Assembly: GCA_964019135.1 (NCBI GenBank)
Contig: OZ025258.1
Span: 9,567,961-9,631,960 of the forward strand
Direction: 5' to 3'
Source of the DNA: Arenicola marina
Taxonomy: Eukaryota; Annelida; Polychaeta; Arenicolidae
Length of the DNA stretch: 64,000 nt
Numbering within the stretch: the stretch's first letter is position 1; each line of letters opens with the position of its first letter. The notes beneath the pieces were generated by a model. That model did no database searches. It worked only from the letters and a program-made list of their open reading frames with translations, and was not told the origin of the DNA. Positions 33,634 through 47,202 of the stretch are shown piece by piece. The translations under genes and the position numbers were made by a program.

Positions 33634-35497
33634 TCACGGCCACGATCTCAACATCCTGTTTAACTCCCGAACGCACGCATCCATATCCGGATCGACAGTG
33701 GGTGTATGTATCAGGATCTGGACGGGACCACAACAGGCAGTAGGATTGTGAGTGAGTGTGTTGTCCCCCGCGGGCCTGAACCACTCCATCAGCCCACGAC
33801 AGCCCGAACAACTCATCAGCCGGACCGGTTCAGGATATCTACACACAGACACACGTAAGCAAACCCCTCCCGGACCCCACCCATCTTACCTACCCACCCA
33901 CGTACCCAGCCTGAAAGATCCAGATGTCCCGGTCGTCACTGCCAGAAGAGTTCAGTGGGAAAAGAATCTGGCGATGATGACACTGCACCAGTCCGTGCGT
34001 ACGCAGCCTACATGTCTTATGGATCTTCGGGAAGATATGTTTTCCGACTTCCCGCGTGAAATCTGAGACGGACTCCTGAGTGGTAGTACATGCCAGCTGC
34101 TTAATGTTGGACGATACCGAAGACATTGTCGGTGTACCGTGACGGTGGGATTTCAACCACAGAGGCCACAACCATAAATCCGACACCAGGATTGTCTCCG
34201 TGTTGTGATCCAGAAGCCGAATCCCTGAATCATATAGACAGACGGTGAATAGTCCGGTAGGTATAACAGGTAAAATACACGAGGACCCGAGGCTGGGTGG
34301 GTGATAAGATGATTATCTGATGTTTGCGATAAATCATATCAACCAAACAGGTCCTGAGAGTTGCAAAGTGTTGTATGCATGTCAAATAGACACCGATCTC
34401 CTAATTTATCTGCGGCCGCCCCGGTAGCTCAGTGGGTTAGAGTGCTCTGGCCACCTGAGAGGCTGACGGCACATGGATCGATGGTTCGAGCCCCGCTGTG
34501 GACATGTCTGTGAGGTCGCAGGATAAATATCTCAGGTTCTTCTTCGCAAAGAGTAGGGGATACTTTACCCCCGGGGACATGGCTCCACCCTCCCCTCCTT
34601 CTCCCATTGACGTGGATTGGTCAAAACGTCCTGAATATACAACCAACCTAATTTCTCGCATGTAAAACATCTCACTAAACGACATATGTCAATGTTAGTA
34701 TAGGCCTCTATAGTATATATATCACATATGTCAATGTTAGTATAGACCTCTATAGTATATATATCACATAATTATGTCAATGTTAGTATAGGGCTGTATA
34801 GTATATATATTGGTTGCGAACCGGTGGTAATTGGCATCCCTTCTGTTGCCCGATGCATTTAGTGATCCAGATTAGCTAAGCAAATATATATCCCCCCCCC
34901 TCCCCCCACCGTCCACAGTGCATGCGTACATTTTATTGGTAGTCCGGGTATTTCCCCAAGGAATACCCAAAACGCACATACACATATCTAACTTCCCAAC
35001 ACTTCTTACACCCGGGTAATTTTGTCATATCAACAATTCAATTTTTGATATCAAGAAATGTTTGATATCAAGACATTTTCGATATCAAGAAATTGTTGAT
35101 ATCAAGAATTGTTTGATATCAAGAATTGTTTGATATCAAGAAATGCTTGATATCAAGACATTTGTGAAATCAAGAAATGTTTGATATCAAGAAATGTTTG
35201 ATATCAAGAAATGTTTGATATCTAGAAATGTTTGATATCAAGAAATGTTTGATATCAAGTACGTTCTGTATTCTTGATATCAAGAAATGATTTGTTGATA
35301 TAAAGAATTCAAGTGTTGATATCAAAAAGTGAATTGTTGATATCAATAATTGAATTCTTGATATAAAACAATATGGAATAAATGTTAGGATGGCCCGCCA
35401 TACACTTTTGTCCGTTCAGGGCAGGCAAGAGAAAGTTAGTGGAGTTGACATCAGTAATGTTGCCAGAATAATAGTCGTGTGGGCCGAAGCGCAAAAG
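33634..35497 (-). CDS. 3' part of an unrecognised gene; C-terminus faintly like a TGF-beta-family cystine-knot ligand (3 exons, 5' end missing)
   Basis: Exons 35404-35497, 33906-34224 and 33634-33838 join with exact phases (1 then 2), canonical acceptors and donors GTATGG and GTACGT, giving about 206 codons that end at a TGA. Early residues (LLRFGPHDYYSGNITDV...) contain N-glycosylation sequons. The stretch TETILVSDLWLW recalls the strand of TGF-beta propeptides that precedes the latency lasso. Later, CHHRQI..., DIWIFQAGY, SCSGC and TACCGPVQ fall in the order C, WI..GY, CxGC, CCxP seen in TGF-beta ligands. However, the loops are shorter, the final CxC is absent (only one Cys near the end), and no RxxR furin site was found. 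The protein could instead belong to another cystine-rich secreted family. Gene existence is fairly well supported; identity is a guess. The first exon(s) lie upstream, possibly beyond the 11-kb array. Confidence 0.55.
34411..34650 (+). mobile_element. tRNA-derived SINE, family 1 (copy D)
   Basis: GGTAGCTCAGTGGGTTAGAG head, GGTTCGAGCCC box B, body and ATATACAACCAACC tail. It lies in the intron between the two upstream exons of the TGF-beta-like gene. Confidence 0.88.
34685..34812. repeat. Three-copy repeat of about 45 bp
   Basis: Units carry ATGTCAATGTTAGTATAG, CTCTATAGTATATATAT and CACA. Confidence 0.8.
35035..35370. repeat. 17-bp tandem repeat in an intron
   Basis: About 18 units of GATATCAAGAAATGTTT with drift; each carries the EcoRV-type palindrome GATATC. 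Confidence 0.9.
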
Positions 35498-36020
35498 CTG
35501 CTATATACAGTCATATATAGGTGTTGTCATCAAACTACTTAATTGGACGTCAATTGGCGAACTCGATTTATACTTCCTTATATGGTAGGCGTATTTTAAT
35601 ATCTTAATACGTGACAGCACACATCATTCAGCTAGGCATGGACGGTATAGTCACCAAGGTTAATACCGGTTTGAGCCTGTGCGCTGCTAATCAGGCTGAG
35701 AGGAAAGACATGCGCCTGTAAAACATTCCGCACCTCACGCCGTGGGTCCAGGGGTGGCCACTGTGTAGACACATCAGTATGCGGCACACTTAGCGAGACA
35801 GCTTAATATATATATATATATATATATATATGACAAAACTATAGGGCTACCAGATGGTACGGTATCATAGGAGGGTGATGTGCTAACCCATATACCCATT
35901 TTGGGGACCCCGTCCGACAGAAATATGGTGCAGCGATTAACAGATTCATATCCCCTCCCACTTGTTTAACCTCCCCCCCCCCACCCACACACACACACCC
36001 CGCCACTTCCCACTCCATGA

Positions 36021-36220
36021 CGGGGCCGGCGTGATAGTTCAGTGGGCTAGAGCGCTCGCATTCAGTGCCCTGCTGTGGCCATGTCTGTGGTCGCAAGATA
36101 AAAATCCCATGTCTTCCTTCGCAAAGAGTAGGGGAGACATGGCTCCACTCTCCCTTCCTTCTCCCATTGTCGCGATATGACCAAAAGTGGTTAAAGCGTC
36201 CTGAATATACAACCGAACAA
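36021..36220 (+). mobile_element. tRNA-derived SINE, family 1 (copy E, internal deletion)
   Basis: Head GATAGTTCAGTGGGCTAGAG, then a jump past box B to the body (GCTGTGGCCATGTCTGTGGT) and the tail CCTGAATATACAACC. It ends about 40 bases before the 54-bp satellite. Confidence 0.82.
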
Positions 36221-36260
36221 CCCACTCCATAACGAGATTTCTCCATGAGAGGATCGACAT

Positions 36261-39200
36261 GTGTCTCTACCTGTGAGCCGTATGTCTCTGTATGTCCGTG
36301 TCTGACATACTTAGCGGTCTCTACCTGTGAGCCGTATGTCTCTGTATGTCTGTGTCTGACATACTTAGCGGTCTCTACCTGTGAGCCGTGTGTCTCTGTA
36401 TGTCTATGTCTGACATACTTAGCGGTCTCTACCTGTGAGCCGTATGTCTGTGTATGTCTGTGTCTGACATACTTAGCGGTCTCTACCTGTGCGCCGTATG
36501 TCTCTGTATGTCTGTGTCTGACATACTTAGCATTTTCTATCTGTGATCCGTATGTCTCTGTATGTCTGTGTTTGACATACTTAGCGGTCTCTACCTGTGA
36601 GCCGTATGTCTCTGTATGTCTGTGTCTGACATACTGAGCGGTCTCTACCTGTGAGCCGTATGTCTGTGTATGTCTGTGTCTGACATACTTAGCGGTCTCT
36701 ACCTGTGAGCCGTATGTCTGTGTATGTCTGTGTCTGACATACTTAGCGGTCTCTACCTGTGAGCCGTATGTCTGTGTATGTCTGTGTCTGACATACTTAG
36801 CGGTCTCTACCTGTGAGCCGTATGTCTCTGTATGTCTGTGTCTGACATACTTAGCGGTCTCTACCTGTGAGCCGTATGTCTCTGTATGTCTATGTCTGAC
36901 ATACTTAGCGGTCTCTACCTGTGAGCCGTATGTCTGTGTATGTCTGTGTCTGACATACTTAGCGGTCTCTACCTGTGAGCCGTATGTCTCTGTATGTCTG
37001 TGTCTGACATACTTAGCGGTCTCTACCTGTGAGCCGTATGTCTCTGTATGTCTGTGTCTGACATACTTAGCGGTCTCTACCTGTGAGCCGTATGTCTCCG
37101 TATGTCTATGTCTGACATACTTAGCGGTCTCTACCTGTGAGCCGTATGTCTCTGTATGTCTGTGTCTGACATACTTAGCGGTCTCTACCTGTGAGCCGTA
37201 TGTCTCTGTATGTCTGCGTCTGACATACTTAGCGGTCTCTACCTGTGAGCCGTGTGTCTCTGTATATCTGTGTCCGACATACTTAGCGGTCTCTACCTGT
37301 GAGCTGTATGTCTCTGTATGTCTGTGTCTGACATACTTAGCGGTCTCTACCTGTGAGCCGTATGTCTCTGTATGTCTGTGTCTGACATACTTAGCGGTCT
37401 CTACCTGTGAGCCGTATGTCTCTGTATGTCTGTGTCTGATATACTTAGCGGTCTCTACGTGTGAGCCGTATGTCTCCGTATGTCTATGTCTGACATACTT
37501 AGCAGTCTCTACCTGTGCGCCGTATGTCTCTGTATGTCTGTGTCCGACATACTTAGCGGTCTCTACCTGTGAGCCGTATGTCTCCGTATGTCTATGTCTG
37601 ACATACTTAGCGGTCTCTACCTGTGAGCCGTATGTCTCTGTATGTCTGTGTCTGACATACTTAGCGGTCTCTACCTGTGAGCCGTATGTCTCTGTATGTC
37701 TGTGTCCGACATACTTAGCGGTCTCTACCTGTGAGCCGTATGTCTCTGTATGTCTGTGTCTGACATACTTAGCGGTCTCTTCCTGTGAGTCGTATGTCTC
37801 TGTATGTCTGTGTCTGGCATACTTAGCGGTCTCTACCTGTGAGCCGTATGTCTCTGTATGTCTGTGTCTGACATACTTAGCGGTCTCTTCCTGTGAGTCG
37901 TATGTCTCTGTATGTCTGTGTCTGGCATACTTAGCGGTCTCTACCTGTGAGCCGTATGTCTCTGTATGTCTGTGTCTGACATACTTAGCGGTCTCTACCT
38001 GTGAGCCGTAGGTCTTTGTATGTCTGTGTCTGACATACTTAGCGGTCTCTACCTGTGAGCCGTATGTCTCTGTATGTCTGTGTCTGACATACTTAGCGGT
38101 CTCTTCCTGTGAGTCGTATGTCTCTGTATGTCTGTGTCTGACATACTTAGCGGTCTCTACCTGTGAGCCGTATGTCTCTGTATGTCTGTGTCTGACATAC
38201 TTAGCGGTCTCTTCCTGTGAGTCGTATGTCTCTGTATGTCTGTGTCCGACATACTTAGCGGTCTCTACCTGTGAGCCGTATGTCTCTGTATGTCTGTGTC
38301 TGACATACTTAGCGGTCTCTTCCTGTGAGTCGTATGTCTCTGTATGTCTGTGTCTGGCATACTTAGCGGTCTCTACCTGTGAGCCGTATGTCTCTGTATG
38401 TCTGTGTCCGACATACTTAGCGGTCTCTACCTGTGAGCCGTATGTCTCTGTATGTCTGTGTCTGACATACTTAGCGGTCTCTTCCTGTGAGTCGTATGTC
38501 TCTGTATGTCTGTGTCTGGCATACTTAGCGGTCTCTACCTGTGAGCCGTATGTCTCTGTATGTCTGTGTCTGACATACTTAGCGGTCTCTACCTGTGAGC
38601 CGTAGGTCTTTGTATGTCTGTGTCTGACATACTTAGCGGTCTCTACCTGTGAGCCGTATGTCTCTGTATGTCTGTGTCTGACATACTTAGCGGTCTCTAC
38701 CTGTGAGCAGTAGGTCTCTGTATGTCTGTTTCTGATATACTTAGCGGTCTCTACCTGTGAGCCGTATGTCTCTGTATGTCTGTGTCTGACATACTTAGCG
38801 GTCTCTACCTGTGAGCAGTAGGTCTCTGTATGTCTGTTTCTGATATACTTAGCGGTCTCTACCTGTGAGCCGTATGTCTCTGTATGTCTGTGTCTGACAT
38901 ACTTAGCGGTCTCTACCTGTGCGCCGTATGTCTCTGTATGTCTGTGTCTGACATACTTAGCGGTCTCTACCTGTGAGCCGTATGTCTCTGTATGTCTATG
39001 GCTGACATACTTAGCGGTCTCTACATGTGAGCCGTATGTCTCTGCATGTCTATGTCTGACATACTTAGCGGTCTCTACCTGTGAGCCGTATGTCTCTGTA
39101 TGTCTGTGTCCGACATACTTAGCGGTCTCTACTTCTGCGCCGAATGTCTCTGCATGACTGTGTCTGACATACTTAGCGGTCTCTACCTGTGCGCCGTATG

Positions 39201-42200
39201 TCTCTGTACGTCTGTGTCTGACATACTTAGCGGTCTCTATCTGTGAGCCGTATGTCTCTGTATGTCTGTGTCTGACATACTTAGCGGTCTCTACCTGTGT
39301 GCCGTATGTCTCTGTATGTCTGTGTCTGACATACTTAGCGGTCTCTACCTGTGAGCCGTATGTATCTGTATGTCTGTGTCTGACATACTTAGCGGTCTCT
39401 ACCTGTGAGCCGTATGTATCTGTATGTCTGTGTCTGACATACTTAGCGGTCTCTACCTGTGAGCCGTATGTCTCTGTATGTCTGTGTCTGACATACTTAG
39501 CGGTCTCTACCTGTGAGCCGTATGTATCTGTATGTCTGTGTCTGACATACTTAGCGGTCTCTACCTGTGAGCCGTATGTCTCTGTATGTCTGTGGCTGAC
39601 ATACTTAGCGGTCTCTACCTGTGAGCCGTATGTCTGTGTATGTCTGTGTCTGACATACTTAGCGGTCTCTACCTGTGAGCCGTATGTCTCTGTATGTCTG
39701 TGTCTGACATACTTAGCGGTCTCTACATGTGAGCCGTATGTCTCTGTATGTCTGTGTCTGACATACTTAGCGGTCTCTACCTGTGAGCCGTATGTCTCTG
39801 TATGTCTATGTCTGACATACTTAGCGGTCTCTACCTGTGAGCCGTATGTCTGTGTATGTCTGTGTCTGACATACTTAGCGGTCTCTACCTGTGCGCCGTA
39901 TGTCTCTGTATGTCTGTGTCTGACATACTTAGCATTTTCTATCTGTGACCCGTATGTCTCTGTATGTCTGTGTTTGACATACTTAGCGGTCTCTACCTGT
40001 GAGCCGTATGTCTCTGTATGTCTGTGTCTGACATACTGAGCGGTCTCTACCTGTGAGCCGTATGTCTGTGTATGTCTGTGTCTGACATACTTAGCGGTCT
40101 CTACCTGTGAGCCGTATGTCTGTGTATGTCTGTGTCTGACATACTTAGCGGTCTCTACCTGTGAGCCGTATGTCTGTGTATGTCTGTGTCTGACATACTT
40201 AGCGGTCTCTACCTGTGAGCCGTATGTCTCTGTATGTCTGTGTCTGACATACTTAGCGGTCTCTACCTGTGAGCCGTATGTCTCTGTATGTCTATGTCTG
40301 ACATACTTAGCGGTCTCTACCTGTGAGCCGTATGTCTGTGTATGTCTGTGTCTGACATACTTAGCGGTCTCTTCCTGTGAGCAGTGTGTCTCTGTATGTC
40401 TGTGTCTGACATACTTAGCGGTCTCTACCTGTGCGCCGTATGTCTCTGTATGTCTGTGTCTGACATACTTAGCGGTTTCTACCTGTGAGCCGTATGTCTC
40501 TGTATGTCTGTGTCTGACACACTTAGCGGTCTCTGCCTGTGAGCCGTATGTCTGTGTATGTCTGTGTCTGACATATTTAGCGGTCTCTACCTGTGCGCCG
40601 TATGTCTCTGTACGTCTGTGTCTGACATACTTAGCGGTCTCTACCTGTAAGCCGTATGTCTCTGAATGTCTGTGTCTGACATACTTAGCGGTCTCTACCT
40701 GTGTGCCGTATGTCTCTGTATGTCTGTGTCTGACATACTTAGCGGTCTCTACCTGTGAGCCGTGTGTCTCTGTATGTCTGTGTCCGACATACTTAGCGGT
40801 CTCTACCTGTGAGCCGTATGTCTGGGTATGTCTGTGTCTGACATACCTAGCGGTCTCTTCCTGTGAGCCGTATGCCTCTGTATGTCTGTGTCTGACATAC
40901 TTAGCGGTCTCTACCTGTGAGCCGTATGTCTCTGTGTGTCTGTGTCTGACATACTTAGCGGTCTCTACCTGTGAGCAGTAGGTCTCTGTATGTCTGTGTC
41001 TTATATACTTGACGGTCTCTTCCTTTGAGCCGTATGTCTCTGTATGTCTGTGTCTGACATACCTAGCGGTCTCTACCTGTGAGCCGTATATCTCTGTATG
41101 TCTGTGTCTGACATACTTAGCGGTCTCTACCTATGAGCCGTATGTCTCCGCATGTCTGGGTCCGACATACTTAGCGGTCTCTACCTCTGCGCCGAATGCC
41201 TCTGTATGACTGTGTCTGACATACTTAGCGGTCTCTACCTGTGCGCCGTATGTCTCTGTACGTCTGTGTCTGACATACTTAGCGGTCTCTACCTGTGAGC
41301 CGTATGTCTCTGTATGTCTGTGTCTGATATACTTAGCGGTCTCTTCCTGTGAGCCGTATGTCTCTGTATGTCTGTGTCTGACATACTTAGCGGTCTCTAC
41401 CTGTGCGCCGTATGTCTCTGTATGTCTGTGTCTGACATACTTAGCGGTTTCTACCTGTGAGCCGTATGTCTCTGTATGTCTGTGTCTGACACACTTAGCG
41501 GTCTCTGCCTGTGAGCCGTATGTCTGTGTATGTCTGTGTCTGACATATTTAGCGGTCTCTACCTGTGAGCCGTATGTCTCTGTATGTCTATGGCTGACAT
41601 ACTTAGCGGTCTCTACATGTGAGCCGTATGTCTCTGCATGTCTATGTCTGACATACTTAGCGGTTTCTACCTGTGAGCCGTATGTCTCCGCATGTCTGTG
41701 TCCGACATACTTAGCGGTCTCTACTTCTGCGCCGAATGTCTCTGCATGACTGTGTCTGACATACTTAGCGGTCTCTACCTGTGCGCCGTATGTCTCTGTA
41801 CGTCTGTGTCTGACATACTTAGCGGTCTCTACCTGTAAGCCGTATGTCTCTGAATGTCTGTGTCTGACATACTTAGCGGTCTCTACCTGTGTGCCGTATG
41901 TCTCTGTATGTCTGTGTCTGACATACTTAGCGGTCTCTACCTGTGAGCCGTGTGTCTCTGTATGTCTGTGTCCGACATACTTAGCGGTCTCTACCTGTGA
42001 GCCGTATGTCTGGGTATGTCTGTGTCTGACATACCTAGCGGTCTCTTCCTGTGAGCCGTATGCCTCTGTATGTCTGTGTCTGACATACTTAGCGGTCTCT
42101 ACCTGTGAGCCGTATGTCTCTGTGTGTCTGTGTCTGACATACTTAGCGGTCTCTACCTGTGAGCAGTAGGTCTCTGTATGTCTGTGTCTTATATACTTGA

Positions 42201-45200
42201 CGGTCTCTTCCTTTGAGCCGTATGTCTCTGTATGTCTGTGTCTGACATACCTAGCGGTCTCTACCTGTGAGCCGTATATCTCTGTATGTCTGTGTCTGAC
42301 ATACTTAGCGGTCTCTACCTATGAGCCGTATGTCTCCGCATGTCTGGGTCCGACATACTTAGCGGTCTCTACCTCTGCGCCGAATGCCTCTGTATGACTG
42401 TGTCTGACATACTTAGCGGTCTCTACCTGTGCGCCGTATGTCTCTGTACGTCTGTGTCTGACATACTTAGCGGTCTCTACCTGTGAGCCGTATGTCTCTG
42501 TATGTCTGTGTCTGATATACTTAGCGGTCTCTTCCTGTGAGCCGTATGTCTCTGTATGTCTGTGTCTGGCATACTTAGCGGTCTCTACCTCTGAGCCGTA
42601 TGTCTCTGTATGTCTATGGCTGACATACTTAGCGGTCTCTACCTGTGAGCCCTATGTCTCTGTATGTCTGTGTCTGACATACTTAGCGGTCTCTACCTGT
42701 GAACCGTGTGTCTCTGTACGTCTGTGTCTGACATACTTAGCGGTCTCTACCTGTAAGCCGTATGTCTCTGTATATCTGTATCTGACATACTTAGCGGTCT
42801 CTACCTGTGAGCCGTATGTCTCTGTACGTCTGTGTCTGACATACTTAGCGGTCTCTACTTGTAAGCCTTATGTCTCTGTATATCTGTATCTGACATACTT
42901 AGCGGTCTCTACCTGTGAGCCGTATATCTCTGTATGTCTGTGTCTGACATACTTAGCGGTCTCTACCTATGAGCCGTATGTCTCTGTATGTCTGCGTCTG
43001 ACATACTTAGCGGTCTCTACCTGTGAGCCGTATGTCTCCGTATGTCTGTGTCTGACATACTTAGCGGTCTCTACCTGTGAGCCGTATGTCTGTGTATGTC
43101 TGTGTCTGACATACTTAGCGGTCTCTACCTGTGAGCCGTATGTCTGTGTATGTCTATGTCTGATATACTTAGCGGTCTCTACCTGTGAGCCGTATGTCTC
43201 TGTATGTCTGTGTCTGACATACTTAGCGGTCTCTACCTGTGAGCCGTATGTCTGTGTATGTCTATGTCTGATATACTTAGCGGTCTCTACCTGTGAGCCG
43301 TATGTCTCTGTATGTCTGTGTCTGACATACTTAGCGGTCTCTACCTGTGAGCCGTATGTCTGTGTATGTCTATGTCTGATATACTTAGCGGTCTCTACCT
43401 GTGAGCCGTATGTCTCTGTATGTCTGTGTCTGACATACTTAGCGGTCTCTTCCTGTGAGTCGTATGTCTCTGTATGTCTGTATTTGACATACTTAGCGGT
43501 CTCTACCTGTGAGCCGTATATCTCTGTATGTCTGTGTCTGACATACTTAGCGGTCTCTACCTATGAGCCGTATGTCTCTGTATGTCTGCGTCTGACATAC
43601 TTAGCGGTCTCTACCTGTGAGCCGTATGTCTCTGTATGTCTGTATTTGACATACTTAGCGGTCTCTACCTGTGAGCCGTATATCTCTGTATGTCTGTGTC
43701 TGACATACTTAGCGGTCTCTACCTATGAGCCGTATGTCTCTGTATGTCTGTGTCTGACATACTTAGCGGTCTCTACCTATGAGCCGTATGTCTCTGTATG
43801 TCTGCGTCTGACATACTTAGCGGTCTCTACCTGTGAGCCGTATGTCTCTGTATGTCTGTGTCTGACATACTTAGCGGTCTCTACCTGTGAGCCGTATATC
43901 TCTGTATGTCTGTGTCTGACATACTTAGCGGTCTCTACCTATGAGCCGTATGTCTCTGTATGTCTGTGTCTGACATACTTAGCGGTCTCTACCTATGAGC
44001 CGTATGTCTCTGTATGTCTGCGTCTGACATACTTAGCGGTCTCTACCTATGAGCCGTATGTCTCTGTATGTCTGCGTCTGACATACTTAGCGGTCTCTAC
44101 CTATGAGCCGTATGTCTCTGTATGTCTGTGTCTGACATACTTAGCGGTCTCTACCTGTGAGCCGTATATCTCTGTATGTCTGTGTCTGACATACTTAGCG
44201 GTCTCTACCTGTGAGCCGTATATCTCTGTATGTCTGTGTCTGACATACTTAGCGGTCTCTACCTATGAGCCGTATGTCTCTGTATGTCTGCGTCTGACAT
44301 ACTTAGCGGTCTCTACCTGTGAGCCGTATGTCTCCGTATGTCTGTGTCTGACATACTTAGCGGTCTCTACCTGTGAGCCGTATGTCTGTGTATGTCTGTG
44401 TCTGACATACTTAGCGGTCTCTACCTGTGAGCCGTATATCTCTGTATGTCTGTGTCTGACATACTTAGCGGTCTCTACCTGTGAGCCGTATATCTCTGTA
44501 TGTCTGTGTCTGACATACTTAGCGGTCTCTACCTGTGAGCCGTATATCTCTGTATGTCTGTGTCTGACATACTTAGCGGTCTCTACCTATGAGCCGTATG
44601 TCTCTGTATGTCTGCGTCTGACATACTTAGCGGTCTCTACCTGTGAGCCGTATGTCTCCGTATGTCTGTGTCTGACATACTTAGCGGTCTCTACCTGTGA
44701 GCCGTATGTCTGTGTATGTCTGTGTCTGACATACTTAGCGGTCTCTACCTGTGAGCCGTATATCTCTGTATGTCTGTGTCTGACATACTTAGCGGTCTCT
44801 ACCTATGAGCCGTATGTCTCTGTATGTCTGCGTCTGACATACTTAGCGGTCTCTACCTGTGAGCCGTATGTCTCCGTATGTCTGTGTCTGACATACTTAG
44901 CGGTCTCTACCTGTGAGCCGTATGTCTGTGTATGTCTGTGTCTGACATACTTAGCGGTCTCTACCTGTGAGCCGTATGTCTCTGTATGTCTGCGTCTGAC
45001 ATACTTAGCGGTCTCTACCTATGAGCCGTATGTCTCTGTATGTCTGCGTCTGACATACTTAGCGGTCTCTACCTATGAGCCGTATGTCTCTGTATGTCTG
45101 TGTCTGACATACTTAGCGGTCTCTACCTGTGAGCCGTATATCTCTGTATGTCTGTGTCTGACATACTTAGCGGTCTCTACCTGTGAGCCGTATATCTCTG

Positions 45201-47202
45201 TATGTCTGTGTCTGACATACTTAGCGGTCTCTACCTATGAGCCGTATGTCTCTGTATGTCTGCGTCTGACATACTTAGCGGTCTCTACCTGTGAGCCGTA
45301 TGTCTCCGTATGTCTGTGTCTGACATACTTAGCGGTCTCTACCTGTGAGCCGTATGTCTGTGTATGTCTATGTCTGATATACTTAGCGGTCTCTACCTGT
45401 GAGCCGTATGTCTGTGTATGTCTGTGTCTGACATACTTAGCGGTCTCTACCTGTGAGCCGTATATCTCTGTATGTCTGTGTCTGACATACTTAGCGGTCT
45501 CTACCTGTGAGCCGTATGTATCTGTATGTCTGTGTCTGGCATACTTAGCGGTCTCTACCTGTGAGCCGTATGTCTGTGTATGTCTGCGTCTGACATACTT
45601 AGCGGTCTCTACCTATGAGCCGTATGTCTCTGTATGTCTGTGTCTGACATACTTAGCGGTCTCTACCTGTGAGCCGTATGTCTCTGTATGTCTGTGTCTG
45701 ACATACTTAGCGGTCTCTACCTATGAGCCGTATGTCTCTGTATGTCTGTGTCTGACATACTTAGCGGTCTCTACCTATGAGCCGTATGTCTCTGTATGTC
45801 TGTGTCTGACATACTTAGCGGTCTCTACCTGTGAGCCGTATATCTCTGTATGTCTGTGTCTGACATACTTAGCGGTCTCTACCTATGAGCCGTATGTCTC
45901 TGTATGTCTGCGTCTGACATACTTAGCGGTCTCTACCTGTGAGCCGTATGTCTCTGTATGTCTGTATTTGACATACTTAGCGGTCTCTACCTGTGAGCCG
46001 TATATCTCTGTATGTCTGTGTCTGACATACTTAGCGGCCGTATGTCTTTGTATGTCTGCGTCTGACATACTTAGCGGTCTCTACCTGTGAGCCGTATGTC
46101 TCCGTATGTCTGTGTCTGACATACTTAGCGGTCTCTACCTGTGAGCCGTATGGCTCTGTATGTCTGTGTCTGACATACTTAGCGGTCTCTTCCTGTGAGC
46201 CGTATGTCTCTGTATGTCTGTGTCTGGCATACTTAGCGGTCTCTACCTGTGAGCCGTATGTCTCTGTATGTCTGTGTCTGGCATACTTAGCGGTCTCTAC
46301 GTGTGAGCCGTATGTCTCTGTATGTCTGTGTCTGGCATACTTAGCGGTCTCTACCTGTGAGCCGTGTGTCTCTGTATGTCTGTGTCTGACATACTTAGCG
46401 GTCTCTACCTGTGAGCCGTATGTCTCTGTATGTCTGTGTCTGGCATACTTAGCGGTCTCTACCTGTGAGCCGTATGTCTCTGTATGTCTGTGTCTGACAT
46501 ACTTAGCGGTCTCTACGTGTGAGCCGTATGTCTCTGTATGTCTGTGTCTGACATACTTAGCGGTCTCTACCTGTGAGCCGTGTGTCTCTGTATGTCTGTG
46601 TCTGACATACTTAGCGGTCTCTACCTGTGAGCCGTATGTCTCCGTATGTCTGTGTCTGACATACTTAGCGTTCTCTACCTGTGATCCGTATGTCTCTGTA
46701 TGTCTCTGTCTGACATACTTAGCGGTCTCTACCTGTGAGCCGTATGTCTCTGTATGTCTGTGTCTGGCATACTTAGCGGTCTCTACCTGTGAGCCGTATG
46801 TCTCTGTATGTCTGTGTCTGACATACTTAGCGGTCTCTACCTGTGAGCCGTATGTCTCTGTATGTCTGTGTCTGACATACTTAGCGGTCTCTACCTGTGA
46901 GCCGTATGTCTCTGTATGTCTGTGTCTGGCATACTTAGCGGTCTCTACCTGTGAGCCGTATGTCTCTGTATGTCTGTGTCTGACATACTTAGCGGTCTCT
47001 ACCTGTGAGCCGTATGTCTCTGTATGTCTGTGTCTGACATACTTAGCGGTCTCTACCTGTGAGCCGTATGTCTCCGTATGTCTGTGTCTGACATACTTAG
47101 CGGTCTCTACCTGTGAGCCGTATGTCTCTGTATGTCTGTGTCTGACATACTTAGCGGTCTCTACCTGTGAGCCGTATGTCTCTGTATGTTGGTGTCTGGC
47201 AT
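36261..47202. repeat. 11-kb satellite-like array of a 54-bp unit
   Basis: About 203 units of CGGTCTCTACCTGTGAGCCG, TATGTCTCTGTATGTCTGTG and TCTGACATACTTAG. The unit is 18 codons, so it keeps frame and yields spurious ORFs of up to 868 residues (TYLAVSTCEPYVSVCLCL) on the plus strand and 397 on the minus strand. Higher-order copies exist: a 1188-bp shift (22 units) near 40.7/41.9 kb and a 3402-bp shift (63 units) between 36.5 and 39.9 kb. On the minus strand each unit contains CACAG|GTAGAG, a donor-like edge. Confidence 0.97.

Noticed and set aside
43484-46090. 868-residue Cys/Leu/Tyr-rich ORF (and relatives at 36245, 39299, 40703, 41891; 397 residues on the minus strand)
   Set aside because: Pure translation of the 54-bp array. 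The unit is a multiple of three, so any stop-free frame stays open; no start, splice or family evidence.
36261-47202. CRISPR array or centromeric satellite
   Set aside because: Units are contiguous without unique spacers, so not CRISPR. There is no evidence that the array extends beyond 11 kb or recurs elsewhere, so centromere function is not claimed.
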